Origin: JAYFQE01 sp034927345
Lineage (GTDB): Bacteria > Bacillota > Clostridia > Saccharofermentanales > UBA5734
Direction: 5' to 3'
NCBI GenBank assembly: GCA_034927345.1
Contig: JAYFQE010000011.1
Span: 62,001 to 126,000 of the forward strand
DNA: 64,000 bases
The notes under the pieces were generated by a model, which was not told where the DNA came from, searched no databases, and worked only from the letters and a program-made list of their open reading frames with translations. Positions 44,779 to 53,340 of this stretch are shown piece after piece. Each line of letters begins with the position of its first letter. The stretch's first letter is position 1. The position numbers and the translations under genes were made by a program.

Positions 44779-45991
44779 TCAATTGAACGCACTGATGCTT
44801 ACCGACCCAAAGGATGATTTTTTTATCCGATAAAGGCAGGCGAAAATCGCGGACAACAAGATCGTCCAGGCGGACGCCGCCCTGCTGGATCAAACGCCGC
44901 GCTTCACTGTTGTTATAAGCCATTTGCAGGCGGACCATCACACGCACAAGGTCCAGAGTTCCTTCTCCCGTAAAATCGCCGACCTCAAGCTGACACGTTC
45001 GCACTTGCTCGGGAATGTTGCGTTCGCGGTATAACCGGCAGAAAGCCTGCTCCGCTGCCGCTGCTGCGGCATCGCCATGGTACTGGGCCACAATCAGCCG
45101 GGCCAGCCCCAATTTGACATCCCGCGGATTGACCGACGGATCTGACAATTTCTTTTTCATGGCCGAAAGATCGGCGGGATGTATGTCGGTCGTCAGTTCG
45201 AAATAACGGATAATCAATGGATCCGGCACTTTCATGGCTTTGGCGAACATGATATCCGGCATGTCCTGTATACCGATCGTATTGCCCAGGCTCTTGCTCA
45301 TTTTTTCCACGCCGTCCAGCCCTTCGAGGATCGGCATAAAGACGGCAGTCTGAGCGGGCTGTCCATAAGCTTTCTGCAGTGTCCGGCCCATGAGTATGTT
45401 AAAAGTCTGGTCGGTTCCGCCCAGCTCGATGTCCGACTGCAGATGGATCGAGTCGTAACCTTGCATCAGCGGATAAAAAAACTCATGCAGGCCGATGGGC
45501 TGTTGTTTGGCTTGCCGATTGGCAAAGTCGTCCCGTTCCAGGAGCCGGGCTACGGTAACCTGACCGGCCAGCTTGATGATGGCGGTAAAATCAAGACCGG
45601 ACAGCCATTCGCTGTTGAAATGAATCCAGGTCCGGTCAGGGTCGAGGATCCGGAAAACCTGCTCGCGATAGGTCGCCGCGTGGAATTCGACTTCTTCATG
45701 GGTTAATGGCTTGCGTGTTTTGCTCCGGCCGGTCGGATCGCCGATCATCCCGGTAAAATCACCGATCACCAGGTGCACTTCATGGCCCAATGCCTGCAGC
45801 TGCCGCAGTTTGCGCAGGACTACGGCATGGCCGAGATGAATATCCGGCGCCGATGGATCCAAGCCTAGTTTGATCCGCAGCGGCCGCCTTGTTTCGCAGC
45901 TGACGCGGAGTTTGTCCAGCAATTCATCTTCCGTAATGATTGCTTCCGACCCTTGTTTGATGATGCTCAATTGTTCTTCCGGTGTAACCAT
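44765..45991 (-). CDS. tyrS: Tyrosyl-tRNA synthetase
   Basis: Charges tRNA-Tyr in the cytoplasm. The 408-residue protein has the class I signatures HLGH (the HIGH motif, in PDIHLGHAVV) and KMSKS (EKMSKSLGN), and the C-terminal S4 RNA-binding domain (LIQQGGVRLDD). The start at 45991 has AGGAGG eight bases upstream. It is controlled by the T-box leader upstream, whose specifier codon is UAC (Tyr). Confidence 0.97.
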   Translation of the reverse strand: MVTPEEQLSIIKQGSEAIITEDELLDKLRVSCETRRPLRIKLGLDPSAPDIHLGHAVVLRKLRQLQALGHEVHLVIGDFTGMIGDPTGRSKTRKPLTHEEVEFHAATYREQVFRILDPDRTWIHFNSEWLSGLDFTAIIKLAGQVTVARLLERDDFANRQAKQQPIGLHEFFYPLMQGYDSIHLQSDIELGGTDQTFNILMGRTLQKAYGQPAQTAVFMPILEGLDGVEKMSKSLGNTIGIQDMPDIMFAKAMKVPDPLIIRYFELTTDIHPADLSAMKKKLSDPSVNPRDVKLGLARLIVAQYHGDAAAAAAEQAFCRLYRERNIPEQVRTCQLEVGDFTGEGTLDLVRVMVRLQMAYNNSEARRLIQQGGVRLDDLVVRDFRLPLSDKKIILWVGKHQCVQLINLG

Positions 45992-46010
45992 GCTCTTGTC
46001 CTCCTGATAT

Positions 46011-46343
46011 AAAAAACCCGTTCTCTGCCTTAAGCAGAGGACGGGAGAGAACATCACCGTGGTACCACCTCTATTTACCGGATCCTCACAGATCCGGCCT
46101 TTTCGCGTACAGATCCCGTTCTGCGGACTGCCCGCAAAGCGTATCGATACCCTAGCGCTTTAACGGGCGCACCCGGCACCAGCTTACTCATCTGACGGGC
46201 CGGGCAGCCGGTTTGGCCAGATTTTCGGTGGGCGGCTCAGGGATGTATTCCAAGTCCGCCGCCGATTCCTCACATCAACCGGAATCTTTCTGAAGACGGT
46301 TTCCGACTCTTACTTCTTCCCCTCAAAGCCTGTATCTGATTTG
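46011..46343 (-). promoter_or_regulatory. T-box riboswitch of tyrS, Tyr specifier
   Basis: A T-box leader on the minus strand. The antiterminator core reads GGTGGTACCACGG (46057-46069), where UGGU pairs with the tRNA end A-CCA. The specifier codon UAC (46245-46247) lies in the stem I internal loop in the context GGAATACATCC, so tRNA-Tyr is sensed. The terminator CCCGT...ACGGG-TTTTTT is at 46011-46045, 20 bases before the tyrS start. Confidence 0.93.
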
Positions 46344-46349
46344 GTTCGC

Positions 46350-46378
46350 AGTATAACACGCCTGCCGGATTTTGGCAA
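46350..46378 (-). promoter_or_regulatory. Promoter of tyrS
   Basis: TTGCCA, 17-base spacer, TATACT with TG before it, read on the minus strand. It lies directly behind cheD and gives a start at about 46343. Confidence 0.8.
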
Positions 46379-46380
46379 GA

Positions 46381-46857
46381 TCAAATCATTTTAACGCCAT
46401 GCAAAGCGGTTTTTATATAGACCTTGCCGTCGGCGGCGTGAAACTCTACAGTCCGGCCATAATTAAGCCCGGTATCCTCGGCAACCAGCCGGATCTGATG
46501 CAGCCGCAGCTGTTGTTTGACGGCCATTATATTGCGTTCGCCGATCCGCATAATGTCGTTTTGTCCGAAAAGCGCGGCTCCGCCGGCGATCTTGGCCGTC
46601 ATGTTTCCTCTCCGGACCCCGAGCGCTTCCATCTTCTTTACCAGAAGCGGCACAGCCGTATCGGCAAATTTCATTTGATTCTGATCGCGCGGACACTGAC
46701 TGGAGTCCGGCAGCAGGACATGCGACAAACCACTGACGCCGCTGACCTGGTCATAGATGCAGATGCCGACGCAGGATCCCAGGGCATAGGTTATGAGTTT
46801 TTCTGGTTTTTTAACAATTTTAAGATCAGAAATGCCGACAATTACCGCATCAGCCAT
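46381..46857 (-). CDS. cheD: Chemoreceptor glutamine deamidase CheD
   Basis: A 158-residue CheD. The active-site Cys in ALGSCVGICIYD and the His in GLSHVLLPDS are present. CheD deamidates chemoreceptors and binds CheC. The start overlaps the cheC stop, so the pair is translated together. No receptor, CheA or CheY gene is in the window, so the pair stands apart from the main chemotaxis genes. Confidence 0.93.
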   Translation of the reverse strand: MADAVIVGISDLKIVKKPEKLITYALGSCVGICIYDQVSGVSGLSHVLLPDSSQCPRDQNQMKFADTAVPLLVKKMEALGVRRGNMTAKIAGGAALFGQNDIMRIGERNIMAVKQQLRLHQIRLVAEDTGLNYGRTVEFHAADGKVYIKTALHGVKMI

Positions 46858-47470
46858 ACTGAACCCCCAATTGGTTCAACATTTTATTCAGTGAATCGGG
46901 ATGGGGCATAATCAGGAGATGACAGCTGACTTGTTCATCATCTTTGCCGAAACGGTCCTCAATGGACAGGACCTGGTCGCTCATACTGCCATATAGCTGC
47001 GCCGGGTAATTTAAAATGGCGCCGACCATGTCCAGCGCCAGAGACGGCGGCGAGATACGCAGCGTCAGGCCGGTCATTTCCGCCAGGGCGTTGACATAGG
47101 CGCCGGCTACGATATTGCCGATCTCCGTCAGCGCAGAAATATCCATTTCGTCGACTTCTGTAAAATTGTTGATATCTTTATTCAGCAAAACCTGCAGCAG
47201 GGTATGGCAAAAGTCTTTTTCGATAATGTACATCAGCATGCCTTCGATGTCGCCGCTGATATCCATTAAAATTCCGACGACTTCTGCTTCGGGGCTGCTG
47301 AAAGTACCGGCCAGCTGTTCGGCCGGCGTGATTCTGAGCTCCGGAACTTCCATCGAGATTTGATGGCTCAGCATCTCGGCCAGGGCGGTCGCTGCGTGGC
47401 CGGCGCCGATATTGGCGATTTCCCGAAGAATATCCATCTCAAAGGCATTGAAATGATTAGCTTGTTCCAT
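46850..47470 (-). CDS. cheC: CheY-P phosphatase CheC
   Basis: A 206-residue CheC with both phosphatase signatures (LREIANIGAGHAATAL with Glu17 and Asn20; LTEIGNIVAGAYVNAL). Removes phosphate from CheY, and binds CheD. AAAGGA lies before the ATG at 47470. It is followed by cheD with an 8-base overlap. Confidence 0.93.
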   Translation of the reverse strand: MEQANHFNAFEMDILREIANIGAGHAATALAEMLSHQISMEVPELRITPAEQLAGTFSSPEAEVVGILMDISGDIEGMLMYIIEKDFCHTLLQVLLNKDINNFTEVDEMDISALTEIGNIVAGAYVNALAEMTGLTLRISPPSLALDMVGAILNYPAQLYGSMSDQVLSIEDRFGKDDEQVSCHLLIMPHPDSLNKMLNQLGVQYG

Positions 47471-47705
47471 CCTATTGTCCTTTCGGTCATGAAGCAATGC
47501 GAATAATCGGTTCCCTTATCCTTTTTATCGAAAGAACTGGCAAAAAATGGAGTGTTCCCAGCTAAAATAATGGTTGATTTTTTATCTTTTTATTTGCTGA
47601 AAACAGGTAAGACCATTAAAATGAATGGAGAGTCCCTTTATATCGGCGCCAATGAAGCAGGGATTTTGGCAACTGACACCGTTTTATTTAGATTGTGAGG
47701 ATTTT

Positions 47706-48245
47706 ATGCGTATCGAAGCAACCACTCAAGTCACCTATTCCGATTACCTTTCTTTTTTCCATTTCAATTTTATGCAGGGCAAGCGCTCGCCCCTGCAGGC
47801 TTGGATAACTCTTTTTATGCCGCCTGTGCTGTTCATTGTTTTCGCCATTCTTTTTATTCAAAATCCCAAGGATCTTTTTAATCTGGTCGCCGCCCTGATC
47901 ATGTTGTTTTTAATGATTGTCCTCGGTTTGATCCTTTGGCTGATGCCGCGGCGTTATTACCGTTCCATCAAGAAGTATCTCGACATGCCCTGCTCCTTCG
48001 TTTTTGACGACGACCATTTTATTGCCGATTCAAATAGTCCGCTTTGGCAGGGGCATACCGACGGCCAGTATGAAATGCTGCATAAGGTATACGAAACGGA
48101 TCGTTTCTTTTATGTCTACATCAACAGCAACCAGGCTCATCTGGTCGGTAAAGCGGATATCCGCGTCGGTTCGGCAGCTGAATTGCGCCAATTGTTTTTA
48201 AAGAAAATCGGCAATCGTTTCATCATAACCCGCCGGGCGCGTTAG
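47706..48245 (+). CDS. YcxB-like membrane protein
   Basis: A 179-residue protein with two hydrophobic segments (35-80), then a soluble domain ending in FRLK/FIITRR-like residues. The order (short N-terminus, two helices, then DDDHFIADSNSPLWQG and 'YINSNQAHLVGKADI') fits the YcxB-type domain in which the soluble part reads like a PH fold. TGAGG lies before the ATG. It is alone between cheC and the glycyl-radical operon. Function unknown. Confidence 0.65.
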   Translation: MRIEATTQVTYSDYLSFFHFNFMQGKRSPLQAWITLFMPPVLFIVFAILFIQNPKDLFNLVAALIMLFLMIVLGLILWLMPRRYYRSIKKYLDMPCSFVFDDDHFIADSNSPLWQGHTDGQYEMLHKVYETDRFFYVYINSNQAHLVGKADIRVGSAAELRQLFLKKIGNRFIITRRAR

Positions 48246-48246
48246 C

Positions 48247-48275
48247 TTGACAAGGTTCATCGCCCATGCTATATA
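48247..48275 (+). promoter_or_regulatory. Promoter of the glycyl-radical enzyme operon
   Basis: Perfect TTGACA (247-252), 17-base spacer and TATATA (270-275). The expected start is near 48282, inside the 5' arm of the hairpin at 48278-48302. Confidence 0.75.
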
Positions 48276-48277
48276 TG

Positions 48278-48306
48278 AGATGCCATTCTAAATATGGCAT
48301 CTTTTT
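48278..48306 (+). terminator. Terminator overlapping the glycyl-radical operon start site
   Basis: AGATGCCAT (278-286) and ATGGCATCT (294-302) pair around a seven-base loop and run into TTTTT. It ends the YcxB-like gene. Its 5' arm is partly upstream of the start site for the next operon. Confidence 0.8.
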
Positions 48307-48346
48307 ATTATCACCGATCAGATGCTTCACCGGGGGAGGTTTGCAT

Positions 48347-50455
48347 ATGGCCTATGATGGTCTTCGTATCGAACGATTACGGCAAAAGGTTCTGGACCAG
48401 GATGGCTTCAAGGCTCGCAGCGACGAGGGACAGCTGCTCTGGTTCCGCGGCTGGCTGAATTGCGCAGGCGCGTCAAGCCACCTGCTTCGCCGGGCCGAAG
48501 CCAGGGCGTACCAGATGGAGCACAGCACGCCGGTTATTGACGAAGACGAGCTGTTGGTCGGCAAGCCTTGTTTCAGGCCGCTGGATCCTGCAGAGCAAGC
48601 GGAGCTTCGGTTCGATCTGGATAAACTGTCGCCGATGCTGCCGCAAACCGACGGACAGGCCTCTCATATGGCCATTGATTATGAAAAGCTATTGCGTCTC
48701 GGCATCGAAGGGCTGGAAAGTGAAATCGCCGATTACCGCGGCCGGCTTGATCCGGACCGGCCGGCCGACATCGCTAAAGACCAGTTTTATCAATCCTGCC
48801 TGCGGGTTCTGGAAGGCTTGGCCGCTTATGCCGACCATTACGCGAATTACGCCGGAGCGCTGGCTGCTTCGTCGCCGGAACCCCGCCGGAGCGAACTTCT
48901 GGAGATTGCCGCCGTTTGCCGCCGGGTGCCGCGCCGGCCGGCGGCAAGTTTTCGTGAAGCGTTGCAGGCGATCCATTTTGTCACATTCTGTCTGGAAGGC
49001 CTCTATCAGTATGGCCGGCCGGACCGTTATCTCCTGCCTTATTATGAACAGGACATCCGTGCGGGACTGATAACGGAAGACGCCGCGCAGGAATTGATCG
49101 ACTGCCTCTGCATACTATTGAATATGTTCACCGGCAAGGGTCTGGCGGTCGGCCTGATGGTCGGCGGACGCGACGCCGGAGGCCGGGATGTCTGCAATAG
49201 CCTGACCCGGCTTTTTCTGAAAAGCATCGGACACACTCGCCTGGCCTATCCGGGCATCGGCCTGTGTTATACCGAAGATACGCCGGCCGAACTGCTGGAT
49301 TTAAGCTGCCGGCTTTTGGGGCAGGGCTACTCGCACCCGGCTTTGTTCAATGACGCGACCATCAGCCGCGGATTACGCGGTTATGGTCTGCCGCCCGAAG
49401 AAGCCTGCCTGTACATTCACAGCACATGTGTTGAAATAACGCCGATCGCTTCTTCGGCGGTCTGGGTTGCCAGTCCCTATATCAATTTGGTTCAGATCCT
49501 GCTCGAGATCATGGCCGATCAGAATACCGGCGTCGATACTTTTACCGGCTTATTGTCCGCCTGGCGAAATAAGCTGCGCGGCGCATTAAGGCAGGAAATA
49601 CGGCAGCAGAATTTATGGCAGATGGAACGGGAGCGTCATGGCGGCGATCCGCTGGTTTCATGTTTCGTCAATGATTGTCTGGAACGTGGTCTGGATGTCG
49701 ATCAGGGCGGCGCGCGCTACAACTGGATCATGCCTTCTTTTGTCGGTTTGGCCAACCTGGCTGATTCACTGCTGGCCATCCGCCAGCTTGTATACGAACA
49801 AAAGAAATTGAGCCTGGGTGAATTCAACCAGATTCTGGCCGCCAATTTTCAGAATCACGAAGACCTGCGCCAGATTATTCTCAATCAGATCCCCAAATAC
49901 GGCAATGATCTGGATTCAGCCGATGATTTGGTCGGCCTGATAACCGGCTGGATTGCCGAAGAAACCGATCGCTTGCGTACATGGCGCGGCAGCCGGGTTG
50001 TCCCCAGCCTCTTCTGCTGGATCATGCATGAGCATTTCGGCAGCCGGACCGGCGCTTCGCCGGACGGGCGGACGGGCGGATTCCCGTTAGGCGACGGATC
50101 GGGCCCGGCACAGGGACGTGAACACAACGGGCCGACCGCTTCTGTCCTCTCATCCACCAAGTGGCCGCATGACCGGTTTATCGGCGGTATTGCCGTTAAT
50201 ATGAAATTCAGCGGCCGCCTGTTCACCGACCGTTCGCGAGTTAAAATGATCGCTTTGATCCGCACATTTATGGACCGCGGCGGATTCGAGCTGCAAATCA
50301 ACGTGGTCGACCGGGCAACCCTGCTGAAGGCTAAAGAACATCCGGACGAATATCGGGATCTGGTTGTCCGGGTCGGCGGCTATAGCGATTATTTTGTCCG
50401 GCTGAGTCCCGCTATGCAAGATGAAGTCATCCTGCGTTCTGAACATGGACTCTGA
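48347..50455 (+). CDS. Glycyl-radical enzyme (pyruvate formate-lyase family), eliminase-like
   Basis: A 702-residue member of the PFL family, shorter than the 780-850 residues usual for glycerol or choline lyases. The active-site segment is HSTCVEI with Cys361 and Glu363, the C-V-E pattern seen in dehydratase and lyase members rather than the Cys-Cys of formate-lyase. The C-terminal radical motif RVGGYSDYF has the radical Gly at 678. ATG at 48347 follows GGGGGAGG. The activase is encoded two genes on, and sugar-acid genes follow, so a dehydration or cleavage of a polyol or sugar acid is possible. Substrate not known. Confidence 0.9.
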   Translation: MAYDGLRIERLRQKVLDQDGFKARSDEGQLLWFRGWLNCAGASSHLLRRAEARAYQMEHSTPVIDEDELLVGKPCFRPLDPAEQAELRFDLDKLSPMLPQTDGQASHMAIDYEKLLRLGIEGLESEIADYRGRLDPDRPADIAKDQFYQSCLRVLEGLAAYADHYANYAGALAASSPEPRRSELLEIAAVCRRVPRRPAASFREALQAIHFVTFCLEGLYQYGRPDRYLLPYYEQDIRAGLITEDAAQELIDCLCILLNMFTGKGLAVGLMVGGRDAGGRDVCNSLTRLFLKSIGHTRLAYPGIGLCYTEDTPAELLDLSCRLLGQGYSHPALFNDATISRGLRGYGLPPEEACLYIHSTCVEITPIASSAVWVASPYINLVQILLEIMADQNTGVDTFTGLLSAWRNKLRGALRQEIRQQNLWQMERERHGGDPLVSCFVNDCLERGLDVDQGGARYNWIMPSFVGLANLADSLLAIRQLVYEQKKLSLGEFNQILAANFQNHEDLRQIILNQIPKYGNDLDSADDLVGLITGWIAEETDRLRTWRGSRVVPSLFCWIMHEHFGSRTGASPDGRTGGFPLGDGSGPAQGREHNGPTASVLSSTKWPHDRFIGGIAVNMKFSGRLFTDRSRVKMIALIRTFMDRGGFELQINVVDRATLLKAKEHPDEYRDLVVRVGGYSDYFVRLSPAMQDEVILRSEHGL

Positions 50456-51230
50456 CAAAAAGGCGGCCGCCCCCGCTGCCGGGCGTTTGCTGGATCTGGT
50501 CGAACTGCTGGCGGCCGAGCATGACGGCCTGTCGATCCATGAAATCGCCCGCCGGCTCGATATCCCGGTCAATGCCGTTTACCGGATCGTTCAAGAGATG
50601 GAATCGCGCGGCTACCTGGATCGGCTGGGCGACCGCGGCAGTTACCAGCTGGGATCGCGATTTTATCAGATCGGCCAAAGGGTCGGCGGCAGACTGGATC
50701 TGCGCCGTCAGGCACTGCCGGTCATGCACGAACTGCGGGAATCTTGCGGCGAAACGATACACCTCTGCATTTTGCAGCGCGGCTGGCTGGTTTTGCTGGA
50801 CCAGCTGGAAACGGAACAGCCGATCCGGATCCATGTTGAGACCGGCAGCCTGATGGTTCCTCACGCTTCAGCTTTCGGTAAATGCCTGCTGGCTTTTGCT
50901 CGGGACGATATCCGGGAAGATCTGCTGCGCGAACCTTTAGTCCGCTTGACCGGGCAGACTATCGTCAGCCGTGACATATTGGCGCATGAGCTGGAAATAG
51001 TCCGGCAGCGCGGCTGGGCGCCCGATGATCAAGAGTATATGGACGGAGTCCGCTGCCTGGGGGCGCCCGTCTATCAAGCCGGCGGCTGCTGTACGGCTGC
51101 TCTGGGCATCATGGGCCCCGCATACCGCCTGTCATCCGCCTGGCTGGAAGCGCAGGTTCCGCTCGTCTGCCGGGCTGCTGTGCGTTTATCGGCCGCCATG
51201 GGGTACAGCCGGCCGGGAGAAGTCCTGTGA
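50445..51230 (+). CDS. IclR family transcriptional regulator
   Basis: A 261-residue regulator. The N-terminal winged helix (LSIHEIARRLDIPVNAVYRIV) is followed by the IclR effector domain with HASAFGKCLLAF and ALGIMGPA motifs. It overlaps the enzyme gene upstream and the activase gene downstream, so it is inside the operon it presumably controls. IclR proteins such as KdgR respond to uronate catabolites, which agrees with uxuA-like genes in the run, but the effector is unproven. Confidence 0.9.
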   Translation: MDSDKKAAAPAAGRLLDLVELLAAEHDGLSIHEIARRLDIPVNAVYRIVQEMESRGYLDRLGDRGSYQLGSRFYQIGQRVGGRLDLRRQALPVMHELRESCGETIHLCILQRGWLVLLDQLETEQPIRIHVETGSLMVPHASAFGKCLLAFARDDIREDLLREPLVRLTGQTIVSRDILAHELEIVRQRGWAPDDQEYMDGVRCLGAPVYQAGGCCTAALGIMGPAYRLSSAWLEAQVPLVCRAAVRLSAAMGYSRPGEVL

Positions 51231-52162
51231 ACACGCCGGCAAGCAACGAAAAAAACGGCCGGGCCGGCGGATTGATTTTTAATATTCAGCGTTTTTCACT
51301 ACAAGATGGGCCTGGTATTCGGACAACGGTCTTTTTCAAGGGCTGTCCGCTGCGCTGCTCCTGGTGCCATAATCCTGAATCGCAGCGAAATACGCCGGAA
51401 TTGCAAGCATTTCCCGATCTTTGTCTTCATTGTGGCCGATGTGCGGCCGTCTGTTCTCAGGCAGCCTGTCATCAGCACCCGGAAGGAACGGCCATCGATC
51501 GCCGGCTCTGCCGGAACTGCGGCAGCTGCGCGGCTGAATGCCCTTCCGGGGCGTTGATATTATGCGGCCGATACCGAACCGCAGAGTCGGTTATTGCGGA
51601 AGTTGTGCGGGATGAACCATTTTATCGCCAGTCCGGCGGCGGCTTGACGCTGAGCGGCGGCGAACCGCTGCTGCAGCCTGATTTCGCGCTGGAACTCTTA
51701 TTGGCGGCTAAAGAACAGGGCCTGCATACCGCGGTAGATACTTCAGGTTATGCCGACTGGCAGCAGCTGGCGGCGCTGATTCCGTGGACTGATTTATGGC
51801 TTTATGACTTGAAGAGCATGAATACCGCCCGCCACCAGACAGCAACCGGCGTTTCCAACAACCTGATTCTGGAAAATCTCCGCCGGCTGGGCCAGCGATC
51901 CGTGCCAATCCATATCCGCATACCGCTGATCGCCGGTTTCAACGATTCGCTTGAAGAAATGAGGCGGATGTCTGATTTTCTCCGGCTGCTGCCGGCTGTC
52001 CGGCTTGTTGAGTTCTCACCGTATCATGAATTGGCCGGCGCCAAATATCAGAGTCTGGGCCGGCCGAATCCCGTTTTTCAAAGTCCCGCCGCCGGTCGGC
52101 TGGAGTCGTTGATGATGCCGTTTCGAACTGCCGGTCTGGCAATCCGTTATTTAAATGAATAA
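51227..52162 (+). CDS. Glycyl-radical enzyme activating protein (radical SAM)
   Basis: A 311-residue radical SAM enzyme that installs the glycyl radical in the enzyme two genes upstream. The SAM cluster motif is Cys40-x3-Cys44-x2-Cys47 (GCPLRCSWCHNP). Two further 4Fe-4S motifs follow (CLHCGRCAAVC and CRNCGSCAAEC), as in activases of lyases other than formate-lyase. LTLSGGEPLLQ is the GGEP motif. Starts with GTG overlapping the IclR stop, with GGGAG upstream. Confidence 0.93.
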   Translation: MNTPASNEKNGRAGGLIFNIQRFSLQDGPGIRTTVFFKGCPLRCSWCHNPESQRNTPELQAFPDLCLHCGRCAAVCSQAACHQHPEGTAIDRRLCRNCGSCAAECPSGALILCGRYRTAESVIAEVVRDEPFYRQSGGGLTLSGGEPLLQPDFALELLLAAKEQGLHTAVDTSGYADWQQLAALIPWTDLWLYDLKSMNTARHQTATGVSNNLILENLRRLGQRSVPIHIRIPLIAGFNDSLEEMRRMSDFLRLLPAVRLVEFSPYHELAGAKYQSLGRPNPVFQSPAAGRLESLMMPFRTAGLAIRYLNE

Positions 52163-52278
52163 GTTCATCAGGCTTATCAAGAGCAAGATTTGCAAAGCTC
52201 AGCGCAAGAAAAACCGTGGTTCTGAATTTAACTGCAGTCTATAATGAAGCCACAAATGTGAGAAAGGCTGTTAAATTC

Positions 52279-53340
52279 ATGAAACTATCCTTCCGATGGT
52301 ACGGCACGGACGATCCGGTTTCCCTCGCTTATATCCGGCAGATTCCTGCCATGCACAGTATTGTCACGGCGCTTTACGAAGCGCCGGCCGGCGAAATTTG
52401 GAGCCGGTCCGCTATTGACCGGCAAAAGAAACTGGTTGAAGACGCCGGCCTGCATTATGAAGTTATCGAAAGCGTGCCGGTTCATGAAGCCATCAAGCTC
52501 GGCTTGCCGGAACGCGACCATTTCATCGCCAATTATCAGGAGAATATCCGCTTGCTGGGAGCTGCCGGCATTAAAGTCATCTGCTATAACTTCATGCCCG
52601 TTTTCGACTGGACAAGAACCCAGCTGAACCGGAAGCTGCCGGACGGTTCAACCGCTCTGGCCTATGACCGCAGCCAATTGGCCGGCATGAATCCTCTGAC
52701 CGGCGATTTAGCTTTGCCCGGCTGGGACGCCAGTTATACGCGCGAACAATTAAAGGATCTTTTTACCGCCTACGAGCAAGTGGACTCGGAGCAATTGTGG
52801 AAAAACCTGGCTTACTTTTTGGAAGCGGTTATCCCGACGGCTGAAACCAGCGGCGTTAAAATGGCCATTCATCCGGATGACCCGCCCTGGCCGATTTTCG
52901 GCTTGCCGCGCATCATAACCGGCGAAACCGCCCTGGACCGCCTGCTGAACCTGGTGGACAGCCCTTTTAACGGACTGACATTTTGCACCGGTTCTTTGGG
53001 CAGCGGTTCTTTCAACGACATCCCCCGCCTGGTCGACAAATATGCCGCCCGGGATCGTATCCATTTCATGCACGTCCGCAATGTCAAACGGCTGCCGGAC
53101 GGCAGTTTCGAAGAGAGCGCCCATTATTCGGCCAACGGCTCGCTGGATATCGTGGCTATCATGCAGGCGCTTTATCGTCATCACTATGACGGTTATCTCC
53201 GGCCCGATCACGGCCGGATGATCTGGGGTGAAACCGGACGGCCCGGTTATGGGTTATATGACCGCGCGCTCGGAGCCTCATATTTGACCGGAATTTGGGA
53301 AACCTTAAATCGTTGTGCAGGAGGTATGCATCATGAATGA
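52279..53340 (+). CDS. uxuA: Mannonate dehydratase
   Basis: Converts D-mannonate to 2-keto-3-deoxygluconate in hexuronate breakdown. The 353-residue length and N-terminus (FRWYGTDDPVSLAYIRQIP) are those of UxuA. Metal and substrate segments CYNFMPVFDWTR, HPDDPPWPIFGLPRI and HVRNVKR are visible. The ATG at 52279 is poorly served by an AAAGG site 15 bases away; a start at 52216 is possible. The SDR gene overlaps its end by eight bases. Confidence 0.93.
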   Translation: MKLSFRWYGTDDPVSLAYIRQIPAMHSIVTALYEAPAGEIWSRSAIDRQKKLVEDAGLHYEVIESVPVHEAIKLGLPERDHFIANYQENIRLLGAAGIKVICYNFMPVFDWTRTQLNRKLPDGSTALAYDRSQLAGMNPLTGDLALPGWDASYTREQLKDLFTAYEQVDSEQLWKNLAYFLEAVIPTAETSGVKMAIHPDDPPWPIFGLPRIITGETALDRLLNLVDSPFNGLTFCTGSLGSGSFNDIPRLVDKYAARDRIHFMHVRNVKRLPDGSFEESAHYSANGSLDIVAIMQALYRHHYDGYLRPDHGRMIWGETGRPGYGLYDRALGASYLTGIWETLNRCAGGMHHE

